A model generated the notes under the pieces. The model was not told the origin of the DNA. It was given only the letters and a program-made list of their open reading frames with translations, and searched no databases. DNA of 64,000 nt, from assembly GCA_013397795.1 (NCBI GenBank), contig VZTJ01000294.1, positions 5,170,486-5,234,485 of the forward strand. Direction: 5' to 3'. The translations under genes and the position numbers were made by a program. Origin of the DNA: Orthonyx spaldingii. Lineage: Eukaryota > Chordata > Aves > Passeriformes > Orthonychidae. Positions 25,749 to 38,778 of this stretch are shown here, one piece after another. Position 1 is the first letter of the stretch; each line of letters opens with the position of its first letter.

Positions 25749-28700
25749 ATTATTACTCAATCTCCAAATTCATTAAAAAGAAGCTATGGTTGCTTTGTGT
25801 CCTAGCTGCTAACTGGACCGTTAAATATGATCTGCTATCTGTACAGCCACACAGGTGTATTTATACCAGTTTTCCAAGCAGACTGGAAACTGTGTGAAAT
25901 TAGACCTGCCTGACTGCAAGTCTACCAGCCACAGGTGTATCTTTGGATACACCTGAAGCACAGAACTGTTGCCTTAGTAAACAGGTATATTAATTTAGCA
26001 CCAGGGTAAATTAACTGACTCATACAGAAACAGATAGTGTAGAATCACTGTAAAGCTTCTAAAATGCGAGCATTAAAAAAAAATTTTAATGCTTTTATTA
26101 TACATTGGGTTTGGTTTTTTCAGTATTTTGACAGTAGTCAATGTTCTCAAAATTAATGTTCCAGTTCTCGGTCAGAGCAGGACAGTATGCTTGGATAAAA
26201 GAGATGCATGCAACAAATCATAAAGGATTTTTATGGGAGATGCCACGCAAGTTGAGAATGTCCTTCAAAGTCCTTTAAAGGCCTTTTTTATTTTTTAAAG
26301 AAAAATGTTAATGCATAATTTTTCTCAAGCTATTATTTAATCAGTTCAGTAAATCTTCTGTGTTTGCAACAATCTTGTACAGAAAAATATATATACATTC
26401 CAAAATCCAGTATGTTATTCCCTGAAAGAGAGAAGTGCACAAGGCTGGGTAGATTAGATTCCCCCAAAAATACATAACAAGCAGCACTTCCAACTCATCC
26501 CAGGAATCCTTGGCTGTAACCTATTAGCATTCATGAGAACTTCTGAAAGACTGCTGCACAAACTGATGGTGCATCAGGGAACTCTTATCTCATTTTTTCA
26601 GACTTGTAAAATGTATTTCATATGATTTCAAATTTTCAAGATATATTGCAGTGAAGAATAAGTATGTGACCCTAACAATGTAAAGTTTTGCAGTTAACTC
26701 ATTTTCAAATGTTCTAGTACCATTACTGCTAGCACGAAGATATGAAGATCCAGAAATAAAACAAATACTGATGAGACATTTTATAAATATCATAAATAGT
26801 TTATGCAGGAATCACTCATTAACTTCAAAGAACATTGGGACAAAGAGTATGAATCTATAAGTCTAATTAATGGAAAGTCTGCCTTTTATTTCAATACTGT
26901 TTTAAATGTTGAACCCTTAATTGCCATCTCTTATTTAAGGACACTATTAAATCCCACCTGCTTCCCTTTCTCACTATCTCTTTGACCAATCTTGATGCCC
27001 ACCCATAGCACTCCACAGAATAGATATTTTTCTGTAGAGATATAAAAAACATTTCCTGTTCAGAAATGCCCTCAATCAAACATCTTTTTTTTTGAATCTT
27101 GGTTTCAAAAGAAACATTTTTGTTGCAAACCATGAGCAGAGATGAACAGCTCACCTGGCTTTTACTACAGACCAACCACCTCATGACCACCTCTGTCTAG
27201 CAGTAACCTGGCATTAAAAGCCACCAGCACCTCCGTATGTGCCATGTTCTTCATCCTACTCCTAATCCAAATAACTCACTTTTTCACTTCAAAGCCTGAA
27301 CCATATTGGGGTTTTTTCCTCATTGGCTAATAAGGACACTTTCTAATCAAACATAACAAATTATTTTAGAAGACTGGCACATGTAGTAGCAAATCTTAGA
27401 GAGAAACTCTTTAAAAATACTCTGAGCAAAGCATGGGAGGAACGTGTTACAGAAGGTACAGGCCAGTCTTCTGCTGGCAACAGCCAGGCAAATTCAAAAA
27501 ATTGAACCACATAATCATGCTGCATAATTACAGGACCATAATTCTTTCCCTGCACTGTTAGAGACTGTTTGCAGATGCAGCAGCCATTTTATAAACCCCA
27601 TTACAGAATACAGACTGCTCTTTTTGGGTTAGTTGTGCTACACTTTCCCTCTTCATTCTCACACAGTGCAGGTATTGTCTCTGGGGTGAACAGCTCTGTG
27701 CTGACAGGGTCTATTTTTAGATCTCAGAAACAGCGTTCTTCCCAGCCTCTAGACACTGTGCCCCGAACCACATGATCAGCAAATCAGCACATTACTTCTG
27801 ACTTCTTAGTCTTTTCAATCTTGTCTAAACAACTTTGAACTTGTGTCACCACAAGGTAACACAAAACAATATTTCCCTAAATGTTTAATCTTTGACATAA
27901 ATAACTTACTCAGAAAGATTTGCAAGCGGCAATTAAAGTATCTTGCTGAGTAACAAATCTTGGAAGGAACACGGTGAGAAATGACTCAAAAAGGATGTAG
28001 ATCAAAAAGACACACACACACATAAAGTCAAACCAAAAAAAAACCCCACTCATATCGTTCTTATTTTTCTTTTACAGTTCTAATCAGAATTTTTTACTAG
28101 ATAAAAAAAATGCTCTTGTACAAAATTCACCAATTAGGATAAGAAACCTTTAACAACTCATTTGAACGAAGAGAAAAAGAGTGGGGGAAGGAGAAGGAAA
28201 TTACATAAAATAAGTGTATCAACTGAGATGGTCCACAGCCTTATTGTGTGACTGCTTACAGCAGCCTACAGCATCTTGTGGCCTCCTCATATCATTCTAG
28301 CTTAAATATCATTAATAAAAGCACTGGCAACATTATTGCTTCTTTTATATAAAATCACCCACTTTAACTTATTGTACCTTAGAATAAGCTTCTCATGTAT
28401 ATCGAGAAATATGAAAATTTGTCTATAAGAAAACTTTATTCAAGTGAATTATTGAAAGCTAAATGATTAAAAACTTGTGAGGCATGTCAAATTGACAGAC
28501 CTCTTCCATACATCTGGATCAAAACTAAAGATCTAATTATTTTCTATAAGCCTTGGCAGAATTATGAATTTCAGTTGAGTGAAGATAAAATTCATTTTCA
28601 CACCAAATAACTGAGTTACTTTTTAAGCTTTACACACAAGACTTACACTTCATTGGACAAAAACTGATGATAGCAATTAAGCAGAATATTTCCATACAAC

Positions 28701-30375
28701 TGAGAAGGAAATTCAGAGGCTCTTTCTTAAACTAAAGAATTCATGACTTAGTTTCAGCAGCCGGAAAATCTTACAAAGAATTTCACTGTGAGGAAATTAA
28801 AAAGAAAGATCACAAAAATTATCAAAAAACACGTGGAAGTAAAGCAAGAGGTCTCAGAAAACTTGTACTGCATGAAATAAACCACTTCTATGAACTCGAC
28901 CTCATCTTATATTCATCAAGGGAAAGGTACATTTTCACCTCATGTTACCCAGCACACAAGAAAAAAATCAAAGTAAGACTCCCAGTGACAGAAAGGCAGC
29001 TGTAGAGACAAGTAGGACAAGACAAACTATGAAAGAGTAACACAAACCACGTTTTAGTCATCTAAGTTAATACCTGTGCTGTATGGCTTGTACAGTCAAG
29101 TGGAGCCTCCATTGAGCAACTTGGGCCCTCTACTTAGGAGCTTAGACCAAGCTGTGCCTTTAGGCATTTCCACCACTGCACAAAAGTTGCCAATTATCCT
29201 GTCTTCAGGATAGTTTTATTAACTACCACAAAGCAAATGCAAAAATTTATTCCAGAGACATGTGAGGATGGCTTTAACTCTGATAAATTACAGATAAATC
29301 TAATAAAACTAGATTGAAAGGGGAAAAAAAAGCGTAAAACTAAGTCTCTTAGAAGGAATAACAATATTAAAAAGATAAACTGGAAAATTATTTTAAGAAA
29401 ATAAACATCACTAAAAGAAACCACTGATGATAAGAATTAAATTATTCTATTAACAACCTTCGAGCAGTATCTCTGGAAAGGAGAGAACAAGGTACTACTT
29501 CTGCATTTGGGGATTTTCTATGTTAGCTACACACTTGGAATTTGTCCCAATGTTTCTACATTAGAATGCTTTCAATTTTACATTTATTAGCATGGTAAGT
29601 TTTCAAATAATAATTGCAGCAGCTTATTTTTCCTTAAAAAATATACAGCATTTCAAGCAGATAACAATAAGTGCTGTTATTACAATTACTTTGGTTTCCT
29701 GTCATTGATATAATAAAACACCTGCCCAGAAATCTCGATTTAATTAAGTCTATTGTGTCTATGCATAAATATGGCATTAAATCTGTATTATTTCCCATAC
29801 CCTTACAAATAATATATCAGCCTATTTTCATTATACTCCTTCCACAAAGATGCTTAACATTGAATTGCCGAGTGAAACAAATAGTATATTTCTAAAGTTC
29901 CATATTCACAGAGACAACACTAGAAGATAAAAAAGTAGTGCAATTAAACACTGTTAAAATATAACAGGAAATCTGATCTTCTAATATATTTTTTCAGTTT
30001 TCCAGTGTACAGCCTTAAGCTTCTTCACAAAGCATCCCATGACACAATACCTGACAAAGAAACACCTCAAGCATTTAACTATATACTGCAGCATTTCCAA
30101 GAGCTTGTTAAAATAGAACATATAAAATAACATGCATAGTTTAAAAGTATCAGACAAAAATGACCGTGTGGATTTTAAAGTGAATGGTGCCAACTGTGTA
30201 AGAATTTAGTGTAGCTCTTGTCTGATTTGAATGAACCAATGTCTGAAACATGGTCCTAATATCCCATCAGGATCTTTCAGCACTTAAAGGAATTAGTCCT
30301 TTGTTCCTCTAAATGCTGAGTAAACCATCAGCTGTCACCTGGAGGTGATGGACAGAAAGTCAGCATGTTACTCAC

Positions 30376-30542
30376 CAATGAAGTAGTTGTTCCCTAATGC
30401 CAGCATTTCTTCAGAAAGCACGAGTCCACCCAGTGCCTGGAGAAGAGTGACACTTCTGCCATCAATAAGTGAACACTGTTTAAATCCAGTGCTTGTGACC
30501 TTCCATAGCAGGATGAGAGAAGCAGTAGCATCTTGTCTTATG
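30376..30542 (-). CDS. DNER: DNER coding exon (probable exon 4): conserved non-EGF middle region
   Basis: This 167-bp exon has a TTTTCTTAG acceptor and a strong GTGAGTAA donor. Its first base completes the codon split at the previous junction (AA plus C gives Asn, so the join reads SINIRQDATASL). It encodes IRQDATASLILLWKV, then GFKQCSLIDGRSV and LSEEMLALGNNYFI, and leaves one base of a Gly codon. The match to human DNER (recalled) is very close, making this one of the most conserved parts of the gene in the window. The domain is extracellular but not EGF-like; I know of no assigned molecular function for it. It holds one cysteine. Confidence 0.97.
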
Positions 30543-32942
30543 CTAAGAAAACAAATTACGAGAATATTTACACTGAGGGAAACTGGTATTATTAGGAAGT
30601 ACATCACTGTATAACTGAAGCTTAACAAAGATGGGAAACTTAAATCTAGCCAAGTATGGAATCAGGAAAAACCCTGAATGTTTTCAGCATGTCCACAACA
30701 TTTAAAAATGCATCAATTCTAAGATTTGCGTAATAGTTTATGTAATAGCAGATTAAATCATACAGAGTCCCAATTTCCAATACTTGAAGGTCACTGTCTT
30801 AATGCCCAAGAAGAGTTTTAGATCAATACCACACAATAGTAAAGCATCCTTATTCAGTCTTTGTATTTATGCCTTTTTGCATAGTACCTCCATCCTCCAT
30901 CTGCAATGCTATCATTTTCTGCAGCTGAAGTACATCCAGCCCTGTTGTTTACTGAAGAAGATTCAATGTTCTCTCAATACCAGAAGACAGATCCTGGTAA
31001 AAATCCTCATTTGTTTGACACACCAGATCGGAGACTCAGGACAATTTATTCTTGTAAATCAAATGAGTCATGTAATGCTCCCAAGGTCACTGAGCCCATG
31101 GTGCCTTCCCGACTATTGACAGATTAGATATAGAGTCCACTAGTGTATCCACACTGTCAGCTGCATTAGGGAGCACTGTACACTATGCCAGTCTTTGTCC
31201 CCACAGGGCACTTTTTTCCTACTCACCTCCATAAAGAAACAATAAAAATCTGTCATATTTCTAGCAAGGTCCCAAATATTTGCATTAATTTCCTATGAAG
31301 GAATCCCAAATAAGTTTGAACAATCCTCCAAAAATTCAAACACAACTGCATCCAACTGCTAAAAACTGACAATTCTCTCCTGTTGAAAAGAGACTTCCAA
31401 ATACCTAGAGATGAAGCTCTGTTCCACAATTTCCTGCACTGCAATTGTTTCAATGCTGCTAAAAACACAAGACACTTTATCCCTGGTCACTTATTATTTG
31501 ACTTCAAAAAGAGGAAAGGCAAACTTTTGTAATCATGTGTGACAGAAGTTGAAAAAAAGTTGCAACTAGACATCATAAGAAGCTAATATTTTAAAGTATT
31601 TTGCATCCTCTTTAACAACCCGAATTGCTACTCACTTTTAGAACAGGACAGTAACTAGTTTCGCAGTTTAGGTCTCATCTGACAATCAAAACAAAATCAA
31701 CTTATTAAACTGAAATTATTTTCCTTTCACAGATAGCCATTGAACCAGATATGTTACTTGGGCCTTGAGGATAGTAAATAAAATGAAATAAAAATAGATA
31801 TTGACTTGCAGTAATATACCCAGATATAAAACACTACTAAATATATACAGTGTAAAAATGATCAAAACTGTGTACTCTGCAACCTCCTTTAAAAGGGGGT
31901 TTCTCCATCAAGGCTCTTAAATAGAGCTTTAGAATCCACAAATGCCGTCTGTTTCCTGATTCCAAGAAAAGACACTTGTTTGCTTTCAGATTTCAGCCAG
32001 CCAGGGCATCCACACTCCCAGATCTCTTCCTGACTTAGGCTTAAGGCTCATGAATGAGCACAATTCAAAGCCCCGTGGGAAGGGTGGGACGGCCCCCACA
32101 TTTAACAGTTACTGCTCCAAACTGTCTGCAACTTGTCTGCTTGCATCACTTTGTTTTATCCTGAGCATGGCCTTTTTTAACAGAAACATGGGATTCTGAA
32201 AGATAAGATGACAATATGAGAAAAGTAGGCTATTTTGGGAAAATGTAAGTCTAAAATTGCAGCAAAGCTGTGAGCCAGAGAACTACGTTGGCAGATTTTT
32301 TTTTTTTAAATAAAATTTCCAGTAAGAAAATGCCTCATCCCAGCTGACAGAATCAGATCTTTCTAGGAAGTCAGGTTCTGTTAATTAAATGTAACAAAGC
32401 AAGTACTTGATCCAAAAAGCATGAAGTTGAAAAGTGAATAACAGAATAAATTCAAATTTTTGAGAAACGTGTTTTTTAGGACATACACAAAGATTTCACA
32501 GCTGATGATAAGCAATAACCCAGAAATCAAATACAAATGCACAAAATACATGCACTTATACAGTCAACAATAACAACTTCTATCAGCAAGTTCATCTTGA
32601 GATTATAGGGGGAAAAAGTGTTCACTGCATGAAGTATAAAGGAGATGTTATATCTTCTCCAAACTGACATCTTCAACACATTCTGCCCTAATTTCTAATG
32701 TATTATGATAGCCCAGAGACAGCTTACATGCTTACATTTTCTAAAACATTAAATATGTGGAAGAAATTATGCCAAGCAAAGAGCTGTCATGGCTGTGCTA
32801 AATGCCTGAAGTCTGTCTGAATTCTCTCATAGTTTTTTAGTCATTTCACAAATCTGCCTATTGAAAAACTGTTGACTAAAATATCCAGTCAAATGAAAAC
32901 AAAAGTGCTTTTATATTTCATCACATAGAATAATATTCTCAC
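30543..32942 (-). other. DNER: DNER intron 3
   Basis: A 2.4-kb intron. It is AT-rich except for a richer segment around 30890-31130, where the + strand has an acceptor-like site, an 80-codon open frame and a later AATAAA. This is discussed as a finding and not called as a gene. A GC-richer patch lies at about 31980-32110. Confidence 0.9.
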
Positions 32943-33037
32943 TTTATTGATGTATTCTGTGGAACTTCAAAGGAGATAAGCCGGCCTCCAGCAGAAGTAT
33001 TGGAACTGGCATTTCCACAAGCCACATCTGGGGTTAT
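32943..33037 (-). CDS. DNER: DNER coding exon (probable exon 3): start of glycosylated middle region
   Basis: This 95-bp exon has a TTTTCAG acceptor and a GTGAGA donor. It enters in phase 0 and leaves after two bases of a codon. It encodes ITPDVACGNASSNTSAGG, then RLISFEVPQNTSI, matching the human DNER segment after the linker (recalled). Three N-glycosylation sequons are visible (NAS, NTS and NTS), consistent with an extracellular position. It is too short to stand out by length alone. It is supported by the protein match, both splice sites, and exact frame agreement with the exons at 43746 and 30542. Confidence 0.96.
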
Positions 33038-36000
33038 CTGAAAATAAAAATAGCTTTATTTAACAATAAACCATAAAGTCTGACCAACGAAAAAATGAAA
33101 AAAATTTTTTACAAATGACAGTAATAGTCCAGCAGTCATCTAAAAATCCTCAGGAACATTCACTGAAACCTTTATGCTGTCAAAAGAGGTGCTGATAATT
33201 CACATAACCATCCTTTCAGGATTTTGTTTTAACAAAAAATTCCTGCATGGAAGTGTGAACTTCTAAAGGCATCTTTCTTTAAAAGTGAACATATTTAGAA
33301 AAAGATGAATAGACTTCTGGTCTTTTAGAATAATAAAGCTCTAACATTTGCTGCATGCAAGAAATATTGCAACATTAATTTATGCACTCCTGAAGGATTT
33401 ATAGTAACAAATACAGACATTGCCTTTCTACTATATTGAAATATGTTTCTTTCCAAACACGGGTTTCCTTTAAAAAACACTCTCCCACTTGCCCATTACT
33501 ATTCTTTCCAAGTAAAAGATGCTTGGACAGACAGTGCTTTCAGATGGAAAAAAATGATGATCGCAGTTGAGAGTGAAAGGATGTGTTTGCCAAATCTTTC
33601 AAACACATGCCTACTAGGCAGAGAAATCAGTTACTACATTAACTAGATCAAGACACCATACAAGGTGCCGTGCAATGCAGGAATCACACAAACGTCTTAA
33701 TTATTCAGATCTTCTGAAGCAGTAATTTCTTAAAGACAGCTTGAAAATTATTAGGGTTTCAAAGGGTATATTTATTTCAAATACGTAATATTTTATGTGG
33801 CATAATTGCACCTATCACTTAATATCATCAGTAGTTTTAAATAACCTTATATATCTTCATCAACTTGCCTATTAAATAACACAATGGAAAAAAATAACAA
33901 CAAACCGGTTTAATCTTCAAATTTCTAGGCAGTTTGCAATGTTGTTCTTTCAGGCCCAGAGAATGTTTGCAAGCTTTTTATATCAACCTTACTGAAAAAG
34001 CAAAAATGCAACGTGACACACTTCCATGAATTAATCTTACATCACAGCAAAAGCTAGAATAAAATTTGTAAATTTAAATAAAATTCAAATTCACGTTTTA
34101 AATATTACATGAATGTAATGAAACACATGTAAATACATGAACAACAGAAATCCAGAATATGATGCAAGTAATAATTTTTAGGACATTCAGAGCTTATCTT
34201 GGCAAGACAAATACTCAGTATTCACATTTCCCAAATGAATGATTTCCCAGTGTCTAGATTAGTCAATTCTTTGTTGAATTCCCTGGTGCATATAATATGA
34301 ATACATGTAGTTTATGAAATTAAAGTGTGATGCAATTTTATTGTATTTGTTCAAATGAATTTTTTTAAAAGATTCATTTTAAAATATCCATTACAATTTT
34401 TAAATCTCCAAAGTCAAAACTATGGACCTAATCGTCAAAGAATGATGCATCCAAAATCAGTTTATCTAACACTCTTCCTTTGATATTTGCCAACATTTAA
34501 ACTTTTTTTTCTGAGAGAATCTATATGCCTACCAGAACAAAGAGAAAAAAAGAGATCAGTGTCTGTATTCTCACACAGTCTTACACTACATATAAAATAC
34601 ACTCGCTCTCATAGTGTTTCCATAGTTCTACAATTTCATGCATCTATTACCTTGGAACACAATTGGGGAAATTATAATTTAAGCATTTCCTTTACCTTAC
34701 TATTTAATATTAGAGGTTTTTAAAGTAAAAGGTATTGATGTCTTTGCAATTAGAATAAAAATAAAAGAATCATAGAAGCAAAAGCTGAACAAAGTGGCTG
34801 CAGAACAAGAGCTGAGATTTAACCTTGACAAAATGGAAAAAAACCCTAACCAAACAAGAAAAGACTTTAGTTTGCAAACACATCAGAATTTAGGATTACT
34901 CAGCAGGAAAAGCACACATAGGAAATATTGCAGTGATAATCAGAAGAGTGAAAGGCAAAATGCATGATTTTGACTCTTCTATCAAGAGATCTGTAATGTT
35001 TGATGTATTTCTCTAGGAACTCCATTTGTAACTGGCCCTGACTTCCTGCTCCAAGAATCTGGTAAAATAACCATCTAAACCAGCAGGATGATAAACCCAA
35101 GATTTTACAACAGCTGAAATCTGAGATCTTTTATATATTAACAACCCTGACACTTGGATCAGATGAAAAGCAGAAACTCTCATAAGGAAAGGAAGTCGTC
35201 CCAGCAGTGCCCTATTTCAGTCAAGTACTGTGGAGACAAAAAATGACACCTTTGACACCTGAATTAGGAAACAAATTGCATTTTTTTCACAGCTATGAGA
35301 AATTTGTATAAAGATTTTTAAGTGTGTCTCTTTTATGTCTTGACAGAGTGCTCTGCAAAACTGAACTACTGAAGAATGAGGACAAAGACAATCAATATAT
35401 TACAACAATAAAGGACACTCAGAAGATGAAAACAATCTGTAATTTTCACTCTCAAAAAAAAAATAGACTGCTAGAACAGGTAGACGATATTTAAAACTGA
35501 AGTCACTGGGAAATATACTTTAATGATTTTCAGAGGACAAAATAAAGATCATTCCTATTCTAAAGTAAAAAATACAAATAGAGTAGCTATCTAAACTCAT
35601 TTAAAGACAACCAAAAGAAAGCATAACTGCAATGACATCAAACCCTTCTCCTGAAGCATTTAATAGTACAGAAACATTAGGACAGCAAGAATGTTCTTGG
35701 GGAGCAGACTTACAAACATTTACACAAATGATGCAGCTACTTTAAAAATAGCCACCAAAGAAAATAAAACCTTCATGCACCTTCCAGAGTCTAAAGTATG
35801 TTTGGGAGCTGATTACAAAGATAAGATCCTGTGTCAACAGAGAATACATCCAAGATTGTTCTTCAATACCTTATTTAGAGTTAAAAATTACTAAATATCA
35901 AATTGTTGACAGTAAGTACAAAATTCCTCTTTACATACATTTTCCATAAGCTTGCATCTAAATCATTTTTTTCTTAAAAGATAATATAATATATAATAAT

Positions 36001-36807
36001 TGTATTTCTGCTTCAAGTGCTTGAAGACTTTACCTAGCTAAAAGAGCAGCATCACTTGAGAGAGCAAGAGGGAAACCTTGAGAAGAGTTCTTACTCCTAC
36101 AATCTCTACCTGGGCCTTAACAAGACATACCAGGCCATAGCAGCACTATAGAGGAGATTGCAAAGAAAATCAGGGATGGTACCTATGAAGAGAGCACCAG
36201 ACTGTTCTTCCATATTACAACTTTTCTGAAGAAATTCAATAGCATGAGTTAGATAGATACTCTCCTGCCTTACAAAACCAGAATAATGAGATATACACTT
36301 AATTCAACAAGTGCTGAAATACATATGTAAGTCCCAAGGCAATATATTTAAATGAGTGGGTGCCTTTATTACTTTGTTAAGTGTACTACCTTTAATTCAA
36401 TGAGGCTAAGAAGAGTAGCATACAGACTCAAGTCTGCATTTATGCAGCCTCTCAGTGCTGAAATTAGTTCTCTGAAGATAGCTATTGTATATGAAATTTC
36501 ATGGTATATTTCTTGAACATTTGAGCAGACATTTGTAATTCTACAAGGCCTTATCAACACGGGCAGACTAATCCTGACAGTGCAAAATACGGCCGTTCTG
36601 CTGCCATGATACATTTGCATTTCTTTTGTATCTCAACCCCAAGTTCATAGAACGGCAGAAGGCTCTTCCTTCTTGCAAAATATGCCACACTTTCCTCAAA
36701 TTTAAAAGTGGTCTGTAAGTGGAATGGCCAAATTCATATGAGCCTTAGAAAGTCCTCACTACTCTATTAACAAGGTATTAATACTTCTGAAAACCAACAG
36801 ACAGTTC

Positions 36808-36981
36808 CAAACACTGGAGGAGGTTGCCCAGGTATCTTGCGGACTTTATATCTTTTGAGTTAAGTCTCAACTGAATACAGTTCTGAGCAAACTGCCCTAG
36901 CTGACCCTGCCTGGAGCAAGGATTTGGGCTAGACAAAATCCAGAGGTGCCTTGAACCTCACCTACAATGTGATGCTGTGAG
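36808..36981 (+). mobile_element. CR1 LINE 3' fragment, diverged
   Basis: Blocks recognisable as CR1 3' end are GGAGGAGGTTGCCCAGGT, CAGTTCTGAGCAAACTGCCC, TAGCTGACCCTGCCTGGAGC, GGGCTAGACAAAATCCAGAG and GTGCCTTGAACCTCACC. The end resembles the CR1 terminal repeat (AATGTGATGCTGTG). Many substitutions point to an older insertion than the one at 25.5 kb. It is truncated at the 5' end. Confidence 0.85.
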
Positions 36982-37431
36982 TAAAAATTCACCCCATGAG
37001 CCAGTTGCCTATTAAGTCTTTCCTGTTAATTGCCATTGTAACTACAGTGACACCACAGCTATCACTAAATCCCACCCCAGCATACAGTGAAAGTGCTTCA
37101 TTTTGAAAATATCCCCAAATGTAACACAAATAACTGTATGTGCATGTGTGTGCACATGCAGGCACACACAGATACCTGTGACTCATACTTTCCTCCTGTT
37201 CTGAGAATTTTCTCTTTGGTTATTCTCTTGTTTTTTCATCTCAAAAAGCTGTTCTCCTGTTTTTACCTCCTAATGGGGCAACAAAGAACTCTGCATGGTC
37301 TTGCAGCCAGAGCAAAGTGGGGCAAATTAGTCTGGAATTAAACAGAATATATGAATGCACACATAATTCTTGAACTAAATAAAAAAGATGGATACAAACT
37401 CATACTACAGCAAAGATCAGTGCTTAAAAGT

Positions 37432-37448
37432 AAAAAAAAAAAAAAAAA
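37432..37448. repeat. Poly-A tract (17 bp) followed by A-rich CCA/CAA sequence
   Basis: Seventeen A residues followed by CAAACCAAAAAAACC-type sequence. It is low complexity, with no recognisable retrocopy next to it. Confidence 0.85.
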
Positions 37449-38778
37449 CAAACCAAAAAAACCAAAAACCAACTAAAATTTTAAACATATTTGAAAAGAC
37501 ATTAAGTTATGGAAGAAGTAAGAAAACTAGTTCTTTGAGAAAAGCAAGGCTGCATTCTGGAGTGGTGTCCCACGAAAACAGGCATGGTCATTAAAGAAAA
37601 AAAACCTTTCAGTTCTTCAGTGAGACAGAAACTGTCATGACAAATGCAGTATGAGGAATGGTCTTACAAATGCTAGTTCTTTCAGATCTTCTTCCAATGG
37701 ATTTCATATTAAATTTTAATTCAATAAAACAAGTTTCATAACATGCAATTTTGGCTTTTCTGAACATATAACTACTTTTTTATCAGAATAGGGCCTGGAG
37801 GATTTATTCTATTCTGACTCTCTAAGTGTGGCAAGAGGTATCCCTTATTTTCTAAGAAATATAACATGTTTGGCAGTCTTCCTTATGCAAAGGAAAAATG
37901 ATATATGAAAGAAATAAAACAGGCTAGATCCTGACTATATCCTGACTACCCTGAACAGCTCCTGGCAAATAAAAAGTGAAAAGTAGGAAAATAAAAGGCA
38001 ACATAATAGAACCATAAGACAAGGATATAGTACTATCTACTTATTGTCAAGATGCCAAGCAACAAAGCAGGATAATTTCTAACACAGAAATTGAATTCAG
38101 AACAAAATGCTAAAAGAAAAAGTAGTTCCAGTACCCTTGCCCTGCAGCATGGAAAAACTACTGCTTCTGAAAAATCTAGTGTCATTTAGTTTAACCTCCA
38201 CATCACTGCACTTGTTTCTACCCTCAGAGTTTCAGATGGGGCAATGCTTGAAAGAAAACCAGAACAGAAGGAAAATCAAGGTTTACTTCTAACATAACCA
38301 GTGGGAGAGAAAAGCAAAAGTGTTTAGAGTAGGAGTAGTGCCTCTCCAAAGAACACCAAGGGGAGACTGACAGACCGCATCCAAAAACAGTACCAAATGA
38401 GGAAGGCTTACCAGTTATTGTAGCACTGAAACCTGATGTAAGGAAGGCTGCACATCCACCCAGTGAATTCTGTTGCTGGCAGTCTGTTTCTTTGTTCATC
38501 TGAGCAAGAGTCACTTTGTAGAGTTAGCAATGACAGCACCAAGAGGATCCAGCAAATTCCAATGCACGGCAATCCTCTAGGTAACATTATTAAAACTTCA
38601 TAGTTTTGTCACAGACTATCAATGCCCACATTACACCAAGAGGTAGATGCCTCAGCAGGCACAGGAGGCTCTCTTACACAATGACAGATGATGTAGATTA
38701 TCATATTAGCCAGCTGCCTTCTTGTCTCAAGCTGGCCACCAAAATCATTGTCAACTTCATAAAATCTGATGTTCAGTA

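Larger units (their letters stand above)
16519..30375 (-). other. DNER: DNER intron 4
   Basis: A 13.9-kb intron, the longest complete one in the window. It holds a clear CR1 3' end at 25497-25748, a weak CR1-like fragment near 20.6 kb, poly-A at 18292-18307, a GC-richer patch at about 23540-23860, and a cluster of palindromes at about 24964-25006. The 126-codon minus-strand ORF at 16939-17319 has no recognisable domain and is within what AT-rich DNA gives by chance. Confidence 0.9.
34900..38587 (-). other. Speculative nested three-exon secreted-protein candidate in DNER intron 2
   Basis: Unrecognised and unproven. Segment 1 (38587-38412) starts with ATG, A at -3, and an in-frame stop upstream. 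It encodes a signal-peptide-like MLPRG, a hydrophobic core (WILLVLSLLTL) and then a polar Cys-containing stretch, ending at a good GTAAGC donor after two bases of a codon. Segment 2 (36573-36390) has a CTGTCAG acceptor and starts with the one base needed; it encodes 61 residues with Cys and helix-like sequence (VQEIYHEISYTIAIFREL) and ends at a weak AAG/GTAGTA donor in phase 0. Segment 3 (35058-34900) follows a TTATTTTACCAG acceptor and encodes 52 residues to TGA. ATTAAA (about 34704) or AATAAA (about 34336) could serve polyadenylation. The total would be about 172 residues. Chance is a serious alternative. Confidence 0.2.

Noticed and set aside
25500..25897. Three overlapping + strand ORFs at 25.5-25.9 kb
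   Set aside because: They are translations of the noncoding CR1 3' region and its flank.
34761..34800. GAATCATAGAAG as a possible CR1 or tRNA-related trace
   Set aside because: Only about a dozen bases resemble a CR1 terminus and nothing around them extends the match.
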